Made by a program: the position numbers and the translations under genes
Assembly (NCBI RefSeq): GCF_000238595.1
Contig: NZ_AGTS01000078.1
Location: 1 to 64,000, forward strand
Length of the DNA: 64,000 bases
Direction: 5' to 3'
From: Acidovorax sp. NO-1
Lineage (GTDB): Bacteria > Pseudomonadota > Gammaproteobacteria > Burkholderiales > Burkholderiaceae_C
In this document: positions 55,224 to 64,000 of the stretch, piece by piece
Layout of the letters: each line of letters opens with the position of its first letter
How positions within the stretch are numbered: the stretch's first letter is position 1
The notes under the pieces: model-generated
Seen by the model: the letters and a program-made list of their open reading frames with translations, nothing else
What the model was told of the DNA's origin: nothing
The model's database searches: none

Positions 55224-56339
55224 ATGGATTTCGATTTTTCTGACGACCAGGAGCAACTGCGCGACGCCGTGCGCAAGTGGGTGGACAAGGGCTACACGTT
55301 CGAGCGCCGCCGCGCCGCCGTGGCTGCCGGCGGCTTCGACCGCGCCGCCTGGGGCGAGCTGGCTGAGCTGGGCCTGACGGCACTCACCGTGCCCGAAGCC
55401 CACGACGGCATGGGCCAGGGCGCGATCGACGCCATGGTGGTGGCCGAGGAACTGGGCCGTGGCATCGTTCTGGAGCCCATCGCCCAGGCCTTCATGGCCA
55501 GCAGCGTGCTGTCGCACTACGCACCGGCCAACGTGCAATCGGCCTGGCTGCCCCGCGTGGCCAGTGGTGAAGCCCTGGTGGTACTGGCCCAGCAGGAGCG
55601 CAAGGCGCGATACCGCCTGGATGTTTGCGAGGCAAAAGCGGCCCCAGCGCAAGATGGATATGCGCTGACAGCTATCAAAAGCGTAGTAGCCGCCGGCGAC
55701 AAGGCCGATGCGTTCATCGTGCCCGCACAGCTGGACGGCAAGATCGCCCTCTTCCTGGTCGAGCGCACCGCCACTGGCGTGACCACCCAAGGCTACGTCA
55801 CACAAGACGGCAGCCGCGCCGCCGAGGTGAAGTTCACCAACGCCCCCGCCATGCTCATCACCACCGATGGCCTGGCCGCGCTGGAACTGGCCGTGGACAC
55901 CGGCATCGCCGCCACCTGCGCCGAAGCCGTGGGCGTGATGGACAAGACCGTGGCCATCACCGTCGAATACATGAACCAGCGCAAGCAGTTTGGCGTGTTC
56001 ATTGCCAGCTTCCAGGCGCTGCGCCACCGCGTGGCCGACATGAAGATGCAGCTGGAACTGGCCCGCTCGATGAGCTATTACGCCAGCCTCAAGCTGGGCG
56101 CCCCTGCCGCAGAGCGCCGCGCCGCCATGGCGCGCGCCAAGGTGCAACTGGGTCAATCGATGCGCTTTGTCGGCCAGCAGGCCGTGCAACTGCATGGTGG
56201 CATCGGCGTGACGGACGAGTACATCGTGAGCCACTATTTCAAGAAGCTCACCCAGCTGGAAGTGGCCTTTGGCGACACGCTGCACCATCTGGGCGAAGTG
56301 TCCGCCCGCATGCAAGACACCGCAGGCGTGTTTGCCTGA
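55224..56339 (+). CDS. Acyl-CoA dehydrogenase, small subunit of a paired type (PimD-like)
   Basis: 371 aa. Starts MDFDFSDDQEQLRDAVRKWV and has the family C-terminal block VQLHGGIGVTDEYIVSHYFKK. The middle FAD-binding part is reduced relative to its partner, as expected of the second subunit. Residues about 142-156 (AQDGYALTAIKSVV) are encoded by a copy of the dispersed two-hairpin repeat, so that stretch is probably an in-frame insertion in a surface loop. Confidence 0.83.
   Translation: MDFDFSDDQEQLRDAVRKWVDKGYTFERRRAAVAAGGFDRAAWGELAELGLTALTVPEAHDGMGQGAIDAMVVAEELGRGIVLEPIAQAFMASSVLSHYAPANVQSAWLPRVASGEALVVLAQQERKARYRLDVCEAKAAPAQDGYALTAIKSVVAAGDKADAFIVPAQLDGKIALFLVERTATGVTTQGYVTQDGSRAAEVKFTNAPAMLITTDGLAALELAVDTGIAATCAEAVGVMDKTVAITVEYMNQRKQFGVFIASFQALRHRVADMKMQLELARSMSYYASLKLGAPAAERRAAMARAKVQLGQSMRFVGQQAVQLHGGIGVTDEYIVSHYFKKLTQLEVAFGDTLHHLGEVSARMQDTAGVFA
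55646..55690. repeat. Two-hairpin dispersed repeat inside the acyl-CoA dehydrogenase gene
   Basis: AGCGC-N11-GCGCT-N3-AGCTAT-N8-GTAGC matches the intergenic copies and keeps the reading frame. Confidence 0.65.
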
Positions 56340-56427
56340 TGTGAACTGACGCAGCCATGTAACGCTCGCATGCCATGCTCGTGGATTCACCGATCCACGG
56401 GCATTTTTTCTTGTCGGAGACACCTTC

Positions 56428-57822
56428 ATGAACAACAAATTCTGGCTGCAACGCCGATCTCTTCTGCTGGCAACCGCTGCAGCAGCTACCCTGGCCCTGG
56501 CCGGTTGCGCCACCAAGGGTCCCAGCCTGTCCGAAGCGCCGCCCATCGTCTTTGTGCACGGCAACGGCGACACCGCCGCACTGTGGCAAACCACCGTGTG
56601 GCGGTTTGAATCGAACGGCTGGCCGCGCGAACGCCTGCACACCATTGACGTGCCCTACCCCCTGTCGCGTGATGAGGACGCCAAACCCCAGGCGGGCCGC
56701 ACCTCGGCCGCAGAGCACATGGCCTACCTCAAGGCCGAAGTGGACAAGGTGCTCAAGGCCACGGGTGCAAGCCAAGTGGTATTGGTGGGCAACTCGCGCG
56801 GCGGCAACGCCATCCGCAACCACATCTACAACGGCGGCGGCGATAAGACGGTGAGCCACGCGATCCTCGGCGGCACGCCCAACCACGGCGTGTGGGCGAT
56901 ACCGGGGTTCCGAGAAGGCAACGAGTTCTCGGGCACGGGCCCTTTCCTCAAAGCGCTGAATGCTCCCAAGAACGCGGCGGGCGACGAGGTGAGCGGCCCC
57001 GTGAAATGGATGACGATCCGCTCGGACAACAACGACAAGTTCGCCCAGCCCGACGGTCTGTGGATAGGCCAGAAAGGCAAGCCCACCTACGTGACCGCCG
57101 CAGGCCCCGAACTCAAGGGCGCCACCAACGTGGTGATTCCGCGCATCGACCACCGCGAGACGTCGTACTCCCCCGCTGCGTTTGAAGCCACCTACCGCTT
57201 CATCACCCGCAAGGCACCACAGGTCACCACCATTGCGGCTGAAAAGCAGGTGGTGCTCAACGGCAAGGTCACCGGCCTGGGCGTGGACCCGGCCGACCCC
57301 AAAACCGGCAACTTCAGCAACAACCTGCCCCTGGCGGGCGCGCAGCTGGAGGTGTATGCCACCGACCCCGCCACGGGCGCCCGCGCGGGCAATGCCTTGC
57401 TGCGCAAGACCGTGGGTGCGGATGGCCAATGGGGACCACTGGCGGTGCCCAACGGCGCGCCCGTCGAGTTCGTGATCAGCGCACCCGGCTATGCCACCAC
57501 CCATATCTACCGCAGCGGCTTTCCACGCAGCAGCAACCTCATCCACCTGCGCGCAGAGCGCATGGCCGAGGCCGACAAGGGCGCCGACAGCGTGGTGACC
57601 CTGACCCGCCCGCGCGGCTACCTGGACCCGGCACGCGACAAGATGCTGCTGGATGGGGTGGTACCTGCCGGTGTGCCGCCAGGCGCGGGCGTGGCGTCAG
57701 CCAAGGTCAAGCCCTCGGGCGGCGTGCGCAGCATTGCGGGTGAGTTCAACGGCGAGCGTGTGGTGGGACAGACGTGGCCTGCGGCCGAGGGGCGGGCGGT
57801 GATGCTGGAGCTCAGCCACTGA
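56428..57822 (+). CDS. Lipoprotein alpha/beta-hydrolase (lipase/esterase-like)
   Basis: 464 aa. A signal peptide with RR near residue 10 ends in the lipobox LALAGC (C30), so the mature protein is probably a lipoprotein. An alpha/beta-hydrolase domain follows: IVFVHGNGDTAALW (oxyanion region), nucleophile elbow GNSRGG, and RIDHRETSYSP, which may supply the catalytic His. The C-terminal ~190 residues hold beta-sandwich-like repeats. Similar proteins are annotated as lipases or hydrolases; substrate unknown. It follows the dehydrogenase pair by 88 bp. Confidence 0.78.
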   Translation: MNNKFWLQRRSLLLATAAAATLALAGCATKGPSLSEAPPIVFVHGNGDTAALWQTTVWRFESNGWPRERLHTIDVPYPLSRDEDAKPQAGRTSAAEHMAYLKAEVDKVLKATGASQVVLVGNSRGGNAIRNHIYNGGGDKTVSHAILGGTPNHGVWAIPGFREGNEFSGTGPFLKALNAPKNAAGDEVSGPVKWMTIRSDNNDKFAQPDGLWIGQKGKPTYVTAAGPELKGATNVVIPRIDHRETSYSPAAFEATYRFITRKAPQVTTIAAEKQVVLNGKVTGLGVDPADPKTGNFSNNLPLAGAQLEVYATDPATGARAGNALLRKTVGADGQWGPLAVPNGAPVEFVISAPGYATTHIYRSGFPRSSNLIHLRAERMAEADKGADSVVTLTRPRGYLDPARDKMLLDGVVPAGVPPGAGVASAKVKPSGGVRSIAGEFNGERVVGQTWPAAEGRAVMLELSH

Positions 57823-57949
57823 GCGCAAACCACGAAATGGGTGAAAAGCGCTGCCTCCAAATCCCGGATAATCCGCAGTTCGCCTGCGGCAGCCACCGCA
57901 GTTCGGGCCACACGCCCGATCCCCGCTTTTGCCTATTCTGTTTCTGCCC

Positions 57950-59260
57950 ATGAGCGCTATTGCCAACGACCCCAACCTCAAGCACCTCACCAAAGCCCGT
58001 GAACAGATTGCCAAGGGCGACCTGAAGAACGCAGCCCTCACGCTCAACAAAGCCAACGCCCAGTGGCCCCAGGACCCACGTGTCTTCATGCTGGGCGGCC
58101 TGCTGGCGGAGAAGGCGGGCAACATCAAGGGTGCTTTTGAGGCACTGCGCAAGTCCGTGGCGCTGGCCCCCGACTGGGGACCGGGCCTGCTGGAGCTGGC
58201 GCTTTTGCTGGCCCGGCAGAACCAGTTCAAGGAAGCCGTTGAAACCGCTGAAAAAGTGGCATTGATTGAACCCAGCAACCTGCAGGTGCTGGCGGGCGTG
58301 GTGGATATTGCCCACCGCGCGGGCCATTCTGAAATGGCGATCCGCCATCTGCGCCGCGGCCTGGAGCTGGTCCCGGGGGATGTGATGTTGCAACGCCTGC
58401 TGGCACGCGATCTGAGCGAACTGGGCCAGCACGAAGAATCTCTGGCCTTGTGGGGCGCACTGGTTGATGAGAATCCGCAAGACCCCCAATCACTGGTAGG
58501 ACGTGTCCAGGCGTGCATCGCCGCAGGCAAGCCCACCGACGCCGACAAGGACGCAGCAGCACTGCTGAAGCTGGCTCCCGGCGACGCGGTTTACCAATAT
58601 TACGCACAGGTGACCCGTGGCGAGACTCCTGCACAGCAACCTGCGGAGCTGATGCGCCCGCTGTTTGACGGCATGGCCGAGTTCTACGACATGCACATGG
58701 TGCGCAGCCTGAAGTACCAGCTGCCCAAACAGGTTGCAGACAAGATTCTTGCCCGTCACCCCGACAAGAAGATCAATGTGCTGGACCTCGGTTGTGGAAC
58801 CGGCCTGCTGGGCGTATGCCTGGGCCGCCTGGACGGTGCACTGATCGGCGTGGACCTGTCGATGAAGATGGTGGAGCAGGCGGCGCGCCACAACGTGTAT
58901 GACCGCTTTCACACCGTCAATCTGCACGACGCCCTGCGTGAAACGCCTGATGGCCTGTATCAGGTGATCGCCGCGCTGGATGTGTTCATTTACGCAGGCG
59001 ATCTGACCGAGGCGATTCCCAATGCTTTCCGCGTGCTTGCGGCGGACGGGGTCCTGATCTTCTCCTGCGAAACGGCCCCCGAGGCAGGACCGGATCTCGT
59101 GCTGCTGCCGGCTGGACGTTACGCGCACAAGCTCAGCCACATTCAGTCCATCTGCAAGGCCGCCGGTTTTGCTGCGGTGGAAGTGGAAGAAACCGTGCTG
59201 CGCCATGAAAACCACCTTCCCGTGCAAGGCTTTGTCGTCACGGCCCACAAGCCCGTTTGA
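57950..59260 (+). CDS. TPR-repeat SAM-dependent methyltransferase
   Basis: 436 aa from ATG at 57950. Residues 1-215 are about six TPR helix pairs (for example NAALTLNKANAQWPQDPRVF and AIRHLRRGLELVPGDVMLQ). The C-terminal half is a class I methyltransferase with INVLDLGCGTGLLGVCLG, then LIGVDLSMKMVEQA and VIAALDVFIYAGDL. A TPR platform fused to a methyltransferase suggests a protein substrate or a multi-protein complex. The exact target is unknown. Confidence 0.85.
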   Translation: MSAIANDPNLKHLTKAREQIAKGDLKNAALTLNKANAQWPQDPRVFMLGGLLAEKAGNIKGAFEALRKSVALAPDWGPGLLELALLLARQNQFKEAVETAEKVALIEPSNLQVLAGVVDIAHRAGHSEMAIRHLRRGLELVPGDVMLQRLLARDLSELGQHEESLALWGALVDENPQDPQSLVGRVQACIAAGKPTDADKDAAALLKLAPGDAVYQYYAQVTRGETPAQQPAELMRPLFDGMAEFYDMHMVRSLKYQLPKQVADKILARHPDKKINVLDLGCGTGLLGVCLGRLDGALIGVDLSMKMVEQAARHNVYDRFHTVNLHDALRETPDGLYQVIAALDVFIYAGDLTEAIPNAFRVLAADGVLIFSCETAPEAGPDLVLLPAGRYAHKLSHIQSICKAAGFAAVEVEETVLRHENHLPVQGFVVTAHKPV

Positions 59261-59375
59261 TCCGGGATTCCGCGGTCACCGCGGGAGGTAGCCTCGCCTT
59301 CCCGAGACACGCAACTGCTCACCTGTCAGAGCTTTAGTGCGATTGCCCGGTCAGCGCATCCCATCGTCCGGTCCG

Positions 59376-59969
59376 TCACGCCAGCAGGCGTGACGACTTT
59401 GGAACGTGCGCCATCAAAAATTCCATCTGGTCGGCCAATATGCGCCGGTTACGCAGGATGAAGTCCTCCCACAGGCTGGGCACATAGGGCGCATACAGCA
59501 GCGGCATGTGTGCCTGCTCCGGCGTACGCGGCCCCTTGCGGTGGTTGCAGGGGCGGCAGGCTGTCACCACGTTCATCCAGTGATCCTGCCCGTTGCGCGC
59601 AAACGGCACGATGTGTTCGCGCGTAAGGTGTTCCTCATGGAAGTGCCCACCGCAGTACGCGCACACATTGCGGTCGCGGGCAAAGAGCTTGCTGTTGGTC
59701 AGGCTGGGCTTGAGCTCGAACGGATTGATGCTGGGCACGCCCTTGGTGCCGATGATGCTGTTGATGGCGATCACCGACTGCTCCCCCGTGATGGCGTTGT
59801 GCCCACCCCGAAACCGGGCAACCTGTGCGCCGGACTCCCAGCGCACCTCGCCAGCGGCGTAGTGAAGCACCGCCTGTTCGAGTGAAATCCACGATTGGGG
59901 CAGCCCCTGGGCTGACAGCTTCAAGACCTTCAAAACACGCCTCCTGGAACACAAAGTACTCAAGGACAT
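59376..59969 (-). CDS. HNH endonuclease family protein
   Basis: 197 aa from ATG at 59969. The HNH/zinc site is clear: CAYCGGHF, then LTREHIVPFARNGQDHW, then NVVTACRPCNHRKG, with paired Cys motifs and central EHIVP. The N-terminal 90 residues show no known domain. Such stand-alone HNH proteins next to housekeeping genes are widespread in proteobacteria; the target is unknown. It is divergent from ribF. Confidence 0.85.
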   Translation of the reverse strand: MSLSTLCSRRRVLKVLKLSAQGLPQSWISLEQAVLHYAAGEVRWESGAQVARFRGGHNAITGEQSVIAINSIIGTKGVPSINPFELKPSLTNSKLFARDRNVCAYCGGHFHEEHLTREHIVPFARNGQDHWMNVVTACRPCNHRKGPRTPEQAHMPLLYAPYVPSLWEDFILRNRRILADQMEFLMAHVPKSSRLLA

Positions 59970-60130
59970 GACTTACGCAAAACAGGACTCTGGCAAATGG
60001 TCGGCCCCAATGAAAAGGCGTTTGCCGCATCCCGATTTGCGCAAGTCCCAAAGGATTCTGAACGCAGATGTCTCGCGGGCAGCCCTGCGCGGGGCCAGCC
60101 GTGGGTCACAATATACTCCGTTTTCATGAC

Positions 60131-60184
60131 AAATTGGCGTCCTGCGCTTGATGGACTTGCGCATGCTGCTATCAAAAAGATAAC
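60131..60184. repeat. Two-hairpin dispersed repeat (intergenic copy, upstream of ribF)
   Basis: CGCTT with TGCGC, then GCTAT with ATAAC, follow the pattern with some decay. It ends 6 nt before the ribF start codon. Confidence 0.55.
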
Positions 60185-60190
60185 AAACCG

Positions 60191-61240
60191 ATGAAGATCT
60201 TTCGCGGATTCCACCACCCTGGCATTGCCAATGCCTGTGCGCTGACCATCGGCAATTTCGATGGTGTGCACCGGGGCCATCAGGCCATGTTGGCCTTGCT
60301 GAACAGCGAGGCTGCACACAGGGGCGTGGAAAGCTGCGTGCTGACGTTCGAGCCCCACCCCCGCGACTACTTCGCGGGCGCCCACCACAAGCCCGAGCTG
60401 GCACCCGCACGCATCGGCACCTTGCGCGACAAGCTCACCGAACTGGCCCGCTGCGGTGTGCAGCAGACCGTGGTGCTGCCGTTTGACGCGCGGCTGGCCG
60501 CCCAGTCGCCCGACGCTTTCATCGACGAGGTGCTGGTGCGTGGCCTGGGGGCCCGGTACGTGCTGGTGGGCGACGATTTCCGCTTTGGCCGCCAGCGAGC
60601 GGGCGACTACGCCATGCTGGACGCGGCCGGGCAAGCCAAGGGCTTCGACGTAGCGCGCATGAACAGCTACGAGGTGCATGGGCTGCGCGTGTCCAGTTCC
60701 GCCGTGCGCCAGGCGCTGGCTGCAGGCGACATGGAAGCCGCGGCACGCCTGCTGGGACGGCCCTACACCATCAGCGGCCATGTGGTGCATGGCCGCAAGC
60801 TCGGGCGCGAACTGGGTGCTACCGCCGCCGGTGCAGGCGACGGCTTTCGCACCCTGAACCTGCGCTTTGCGCACTGGAAGCCCGCCGCCAGCGGCATCTT
60901 TGCCGTGCTGGTGCATGGACTCATAGACGCACCGCTGCCGGGCGTGGCCAACCTGGGCGTGCGCCCCTCGCTGGACCCGAATGACGTCAACGGCGGCCGC
61001 GTGCTGCTCGAAACCCATTGCCTGCACTGGCCCGCCGAACTGGGGCCCGAGGGGGCGTACGGTAAAATCGTGCGCGTGGAACTGCTACACAAACTGCACG
61101 ACGAGCTGAAATACGACGGTCTGGATGCCTTGACGAAGGGCATCGCCAAGGACTGCGCGGACGCACGCGCCTACTTTGCGTCGGCCCATGCGCCCAACCA
61201 CACCGAGACCCGGCGCCAGACCACGCGCGACCGAATTTGA
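60191..61240 (+). CDS. ribF: Bifunctional riboflavin kinase / FAD synthetase
   Basis: 349 aa. The N-terminal adenylyltransferase domain has ALTIGNFDGVHRGHQAML and VLVGDDFRFGRQRAGDY; the C-terminal kinase domain has GRPYTISGHVVHGRKLGREL and GVANLGVRPS. It converts riboflavin to FMN and FAD. About 20 extra C-terminal residues are basic and polar. It precedes ileS, the conserved order. Confidence 0.95.
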   Translation: MKIFRGFHHPGIANACALTIGNFDGVHRGHQAMLALLNSEAAHRGVESCVLTFEPHPRDYFAGAHHKPELAPARIGTLRDKLTELARCGVQQTVVLPFDARLAAQSPDAFIDEVLVRGLGARYVLVGDDFRFGRQRAGDYAMLDAAGQAKGFDVARMNSYEVHGLRVSSSAVRQALAAGDMEAAARLLGRPYTISGHVVHGRKLGRELGATAAGAGDGFRTLNLRFAHWKPAASGIFAVLVHGLIDAPLPGVANLGVRPSLDPNDVNGGRVLLETHCLHWPAELGPEGAYGKIVRVELLHKLHDELKYDGLDALTKGIAKDCADARAYFASAHAPNHTETRRQTTRDRI

Positions 61241-61349
61241 GGGCGCTGCTTCTCGCAGCGCCCGCCTGACGGGCCCGCCATCCTTCGCGCTCCAACCCCG
61301 TTCTTGCTCCGGGCCTTGCCCCGGAATGCCCCGTTTTTAAGGCTCCCTC

Positions 61350-64000
61350 ATGTCCGACGACAACGCCAGCACTCCTTCCACGGATTACCGCAGCACCCTG
61401 AACCTGCCCGATACCCCCTTCCCCATGCGCGGCGACCTGCCCAAGCGCGAGCCGGGCTGGGTGAAGGACTGGGAAGACCAGGGCATCTACAAGCGCCTGC
61501 GGGATGCCCGCCGGGGTGCGCCCAAGTTCATCCTGCACGACGGGCCGCCCTACGCCAATGGCCAGATCCACATGGGCCACGCGGTCAACAAGATCCTGAA
61601 GGACATGATCACCAAGGCGCGCCAGCTGGAAGGCTTTGACGCGCTGTACGTGCCCGGCTGGGACTGCCACGGCCTGCCGATCGAGAACGCCATCGAGAAG
61701 AAACACGGCCGCAACCTGAGCCGCGACGACATGCAGGCCAAGAGCCGCGCGTTCGCCACCGAGCAGATCGCGCAGCAGATGGTGGACTTCAAACGCCTGG
61801 GCGTGCTGGGCGAATGGGACAACCCCTACAAGACCATGAACCCCGCCAACGAGGCGGGCGAAATCCGCGCCTTCAAGCGCGTGATGGAGCGTGGCTTCGT
61901 GTACCGGGGCCTCAAGCCCGTGTACTGGTGTTTTGACTGCGGCTCGTCGCTGGCCGAGTTTGAGATCGAATACCAGGACAAGAAGAGCACCACGCTGGAC
62001 GTGGCCTTCAAGTCGCACGACCCGGCCAAACTGGCAGCCGCCTTTGGCCTGCCCGCATTGACCAAGGACGCGTTTGTGGTCATCTGGACCACCACTGCCT
62101 GGACCATCCCTGCCAACCAGGCGCTGAACCTGAACCCCGAGATCAGCTACGCGCTGGTGGACGCGGGTGAACGCATCCTGCTCGTGGCAGAGCCGCTGGT
62201 GGCCTCGTGCCTGGAGCGTTACGGCCTTACGGGCAGCGTGTTGGCTACCACCCTGGGCAAGAACCTGGGCGGCCTGGAATTTGAACACCCGCTGTACGAC
62301 GTGAAGAGCGAGGACGGAACCCAGGGTTACAAGCGCCTTTCGCCCGTGTACCTGGCAGACTACGCCACGGCCGACGACGGCACGGGTATCGTGCACTCCT
62401 CCCCTGCCTACGGCCTGGAAGACTTCAACTCCTGCCGCGCGCATGGCATGGCGCTGGACGAGATCCTGAACCCCGTGCAAGGCAATGGCACCTATGCGGC
62501 GGACTTCCCGCTGTTCGGCGGCCAGCACATCTGGAAGGCCGTGCCTGTGATCATCGAAGCCCTGCGCAACGCAGGCCGCCTGATGACCACCAAGGACATC
62601 ACGCACAGCTACCCGCACTGCTGGCGCCACAAGACACCGGTGATCTACCGCGCGGCCGCCCAGTGGTTTGTGCGCATGGACGAAGGCGAAGGCGTGTTCA
62701 CTAAAGCAGGCATGAAGCCCGCCAAGACGCTGCGCCAGATCGCGCTCGATGCCATCGAGCACACCAGTTTCTACCCCGAGAACGGCAAGGCCCGCCTGCA
62801 CGACATGATCGCCGGGCGGCCGGACTGGTGTATCTCGCGCCAGCGCAGCTGGGGCGTGCCGATCCCGTTCTTCCTGCACAAGGATTCGGGCGAGCTGCAC
62901 CCGCGCACCATGGAAATCATGGACCAGGCCGCAGACATCGTGGAAAAGGGCGGTATCGAGGCCTGGAGCCGCGTGACGACCGAAGAAATCCTGGGTGCGG
63001 CTGACGCGCCCCACTACACCAAGAGCACCGACATCCTGGAAGTGTGGTTCGACTCCGGCTCCACCTTCAGCCATGTGCTGCGCGGTACGCACCCCGAGGT
63101 GCACCACGACACCGGCCCTGAGGCCGACCTCTACCTGGAAGGCCACGACCAGCACCGCGGCTGGTTCCACAGCTCGCTGCTGCTGGCATCGGCGCTGGAA
63201 GGCCGCGCGCCGTATCGCGGCCTGTTGACCCACGGCTTCACCGTGGACAGCCAGGGCCGCAAGATGAGCAAGTCGCTGGGCAACGGCATCGACCCGCAGG
63301 AGATCAACAAGAAGCTGGGCGCCGAGATCATCCGCCTGTGGGTGGCCGCCAGCGACTACTCGGGCGACATCGCGGGCGACGAGAAGATCCTGGCGCGCGT
63401 GGTGGACGCCTACCGCCGCATCCGCAACACACTGCGCTTCCTGCTGGCCAACGTGAGCGACTTCGACCCGGCCAAGGACGCCGTGCCGTTTGACCAGATG
63501 CTGGAGATCGACCGCTACGCGCTCACCCGCGCATCCGAGTTCCAGGCCGAGGTGCTGGCGCACTACAAGGTGTATGAGTTCCACCCCGTGGTCGCCAAGC
63601 TGCAGCTGTACTGCTCGGAAGACCTGGGCGGCTTTTACCTCGACGTACTCAAGGACCGCCTGTACACCACGGCGCCCAAAAGCCTGGCCCGCCGCAGTGC
63701 CCAGACCGCGCTCTACAACATCACGCACGCCATGCTGCGCTGGATGGCGCCGTTCCTGTCGTTCACGGCCGAAGAGGCGTGGAAGGTGTTTGGCAGCTCG
63801 GATTCGATCTTCCTCGAAACGTACAGCTCCATCGCGGGTGCGGACGAAGGCTTGCTGGCCAAGTGGGGCCGCCTGCGCGAGATCCGCGACGCGGTGAACA
63901 AGGAGATCGAGACCCTGCGAGCCGCCGGCCAGGTGGGCTCGTCGCTGCAGGCTGTCGTCACCCTCGCCGCAGCACCCGAAGACCATGCGTTGCTGGCCAG
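61350..64000 (+). CDS. ileS: Isoleucyl-tRNA synthetase (partial, runs off right edge)
   Basis: 883 codons from ATG at 61350; the C-terminus (about 60-70 residues, including any zinc-binding end) lies beyond the window. Class I motifs are HMGH (74-77) in [16 protein letters not shown] and KMSKS from K638 in [15 protein letters not shown]. The editing CP1 domain spans about 200-400, with [12 protein letters not shown]. Catalytic WFDSGSTF and [14 protein letters not shown] are also present. Confidence 0.96.
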   Translation, partial: MSDDNASTPSTDYRSTLNLPDTPFPMRGDLPKREPGWVKDWEDQGIYKRLRDARRGAPKFILHDGPPYANGQIHMGHAVNKILKDMITKARQLEGFDALYVPGWDCHGLPIENAIEKKHGRNLSRDDMQAKSRAFATEQIAQQMVDFKRLGVLGEWDNPYKTMNPANEAGEIRAFKRVMERGFVYRGLKPVYWCFDCGSSLAEFEIEYQDKKSTTLDVAFKSHDPAKLAAAFGLPALTKDAFVVIWTTTAWTIPANQALNLNPEISYALVDAGERILLVAEPLVASCLERYGLTGSVLATTLGKNLGGLEFEHPLYDVKSEDGTQGYKRLSPVYLADYATADDGTGIVHSSPAYGLEDFNSCRAHGMALDEILNPVQGNGTYAADFPLFGGQHIWKAVPVIIEALRNAGRLMTTKDITHSYPHCWRHKTPVIYRAAAQWFVRMDEGEGVFTKAGMKPAKTLRQIALDAIEHTSFYPENGKARLHDMIAGRPDWCISRQRSWGVPIPFFLHKDSGELHPRTMEIMDQAADIVEKGGIEAWSRVTTEEILGAADAPHYTKSTDILEVWFDSGSTFSHVLRGTHPEVHHDTGPEADLYLEGHDQHRGWFHSSLLLASALEGRAPYRGLLTHGFTVDSQGRKMSKSLGNGIDPQEINKKLGAEIIRLWVAASDYSGDIAGDEKILARVVDAYRRIRNTLRFLLANVSDFDPAKDAVPFDQMLEIDRYALTRASEFQAEVLAHYKVYEFHPVVAKLQLYCSEDLGGFYLDVLKDRLYTTAPKSLARRSAQTALYNITHAMLRWMAPFLSFTAEEAWKVFGSSDSIFLETYSSIAGADEGLLAKWGRLREIRDAVNKEIETLRAAGQVGSSLQAVVTLAAAPEDHALLA

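Noticed and set aside
54099..56645. 848-codon minus-strand open frame
   Set aside because: Antisense to two clear acyl-CoA dehydrogenases; composition (His/Gly/Gln-rich) is typical of shadow frames.
60987..63986. 999-codon open frame on the minus strand opposite ileS
   Set aside because: Antisense shadow of high-GC coding sequence: ileS on the plus strand has all class I synthetase motifs, while this frame shows no domain and overlaps ribF as well.

Overview
The window looks like a betaproteobacterial chromosome of the family Comamonadaceae (Acidovorax-like). This rests on high GC content, the gene orders rpsP-rimM-trmD-rplS, lolA-rarA-ftsK and rpmB-rpmG, and short palindromic repeats of a type I associate with that family. 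It divides into an accessory region (about 1-18,490) and core chromosome (about 18,790-64,000).

Accessory region. Positions 1-9461 hold a heavy-metal resistance cluster, all on the + strand: a CzcI-like protein, a TolC-type outer-membrane channel, a small His-motif membrane protein, an RND adaptor, an RND permease, a small His-rich periplasmic protein and a Zn/Cd/Pb-type P1B ATPase. Positions 9462-12,360 are a scrap yard: remnants of a YnfA-type and a DedA-type membrane protein, a complete IS256-family element, a second IS256-family transposase cut by the first, and the 3' end of an unknown gene. Positions 12,377-18,283 are mobile-element backbone: a 498-aa membrane protein with a PD-(D/E)XK-like nuclease core (-), then on the + strand two small membrane proteins, an ArdC-type antirestriction protein, a short RadC/JAB protein, a DUF1071-type single-strand annealing protein and a YqaJ-type exonuclease. 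Several of these genes are preceded by an intrinsic-terminator-like hairpin just before the ribosome binding site. The region ends at the intact 3' half of a tRNA-Lys(CTT)-like sequence (18,486) with an unrelated 5' half, followed by a strong terminator. I read this as the right attachment site of an integrated element whose left end lies outside the window.

Core chromosome. In order: a Bcr/CflA efflux pump; a degenerate, frameshifted HD-GYP protein facing a PAS-GGDEF diguanylate cyclase; a DEAD-box RNA helicase; oligoribonuclease divergent from a Ste24-like M48 protease, phhB and rsgA; the rpsP-rimM-trmD-rplS group followed by a NUDIX CoA pyrophosphatase and a CobD-like protein; a GNAT acetyltransferase and a TM2 protein; PiT phosphate permease with its DUF47 partner; a DUF486 protein; livHMGF branched-chain amino-acid transport (no binding protein here); rarA, lolA and ftsK; a Crp-type regulator divergent from trxB; rpmB-rpmG; a fatty-acid desaturase; rsmB; a membrane M48 protease; a DUF1653 protein; purN; a YceH protein; two paired acyl-CoA dehydrogenases; a lipoprotein hydrolase; a TPR-methyltransferase; an HNH endonuclease; ribF; and the first ~883 codons of ileS, which runs off the right edge.

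The points most worth a second look are the leader hairpins in the mobile module, the membrane-associated PD-(D/E)XK protein beside them, a ~263-bp element of nested inverted repeats between purN and yceH, and a two-hairpin dispersed repeat that occurs both between genes and in frame inside several genes of the core, but that I did not find in the island.
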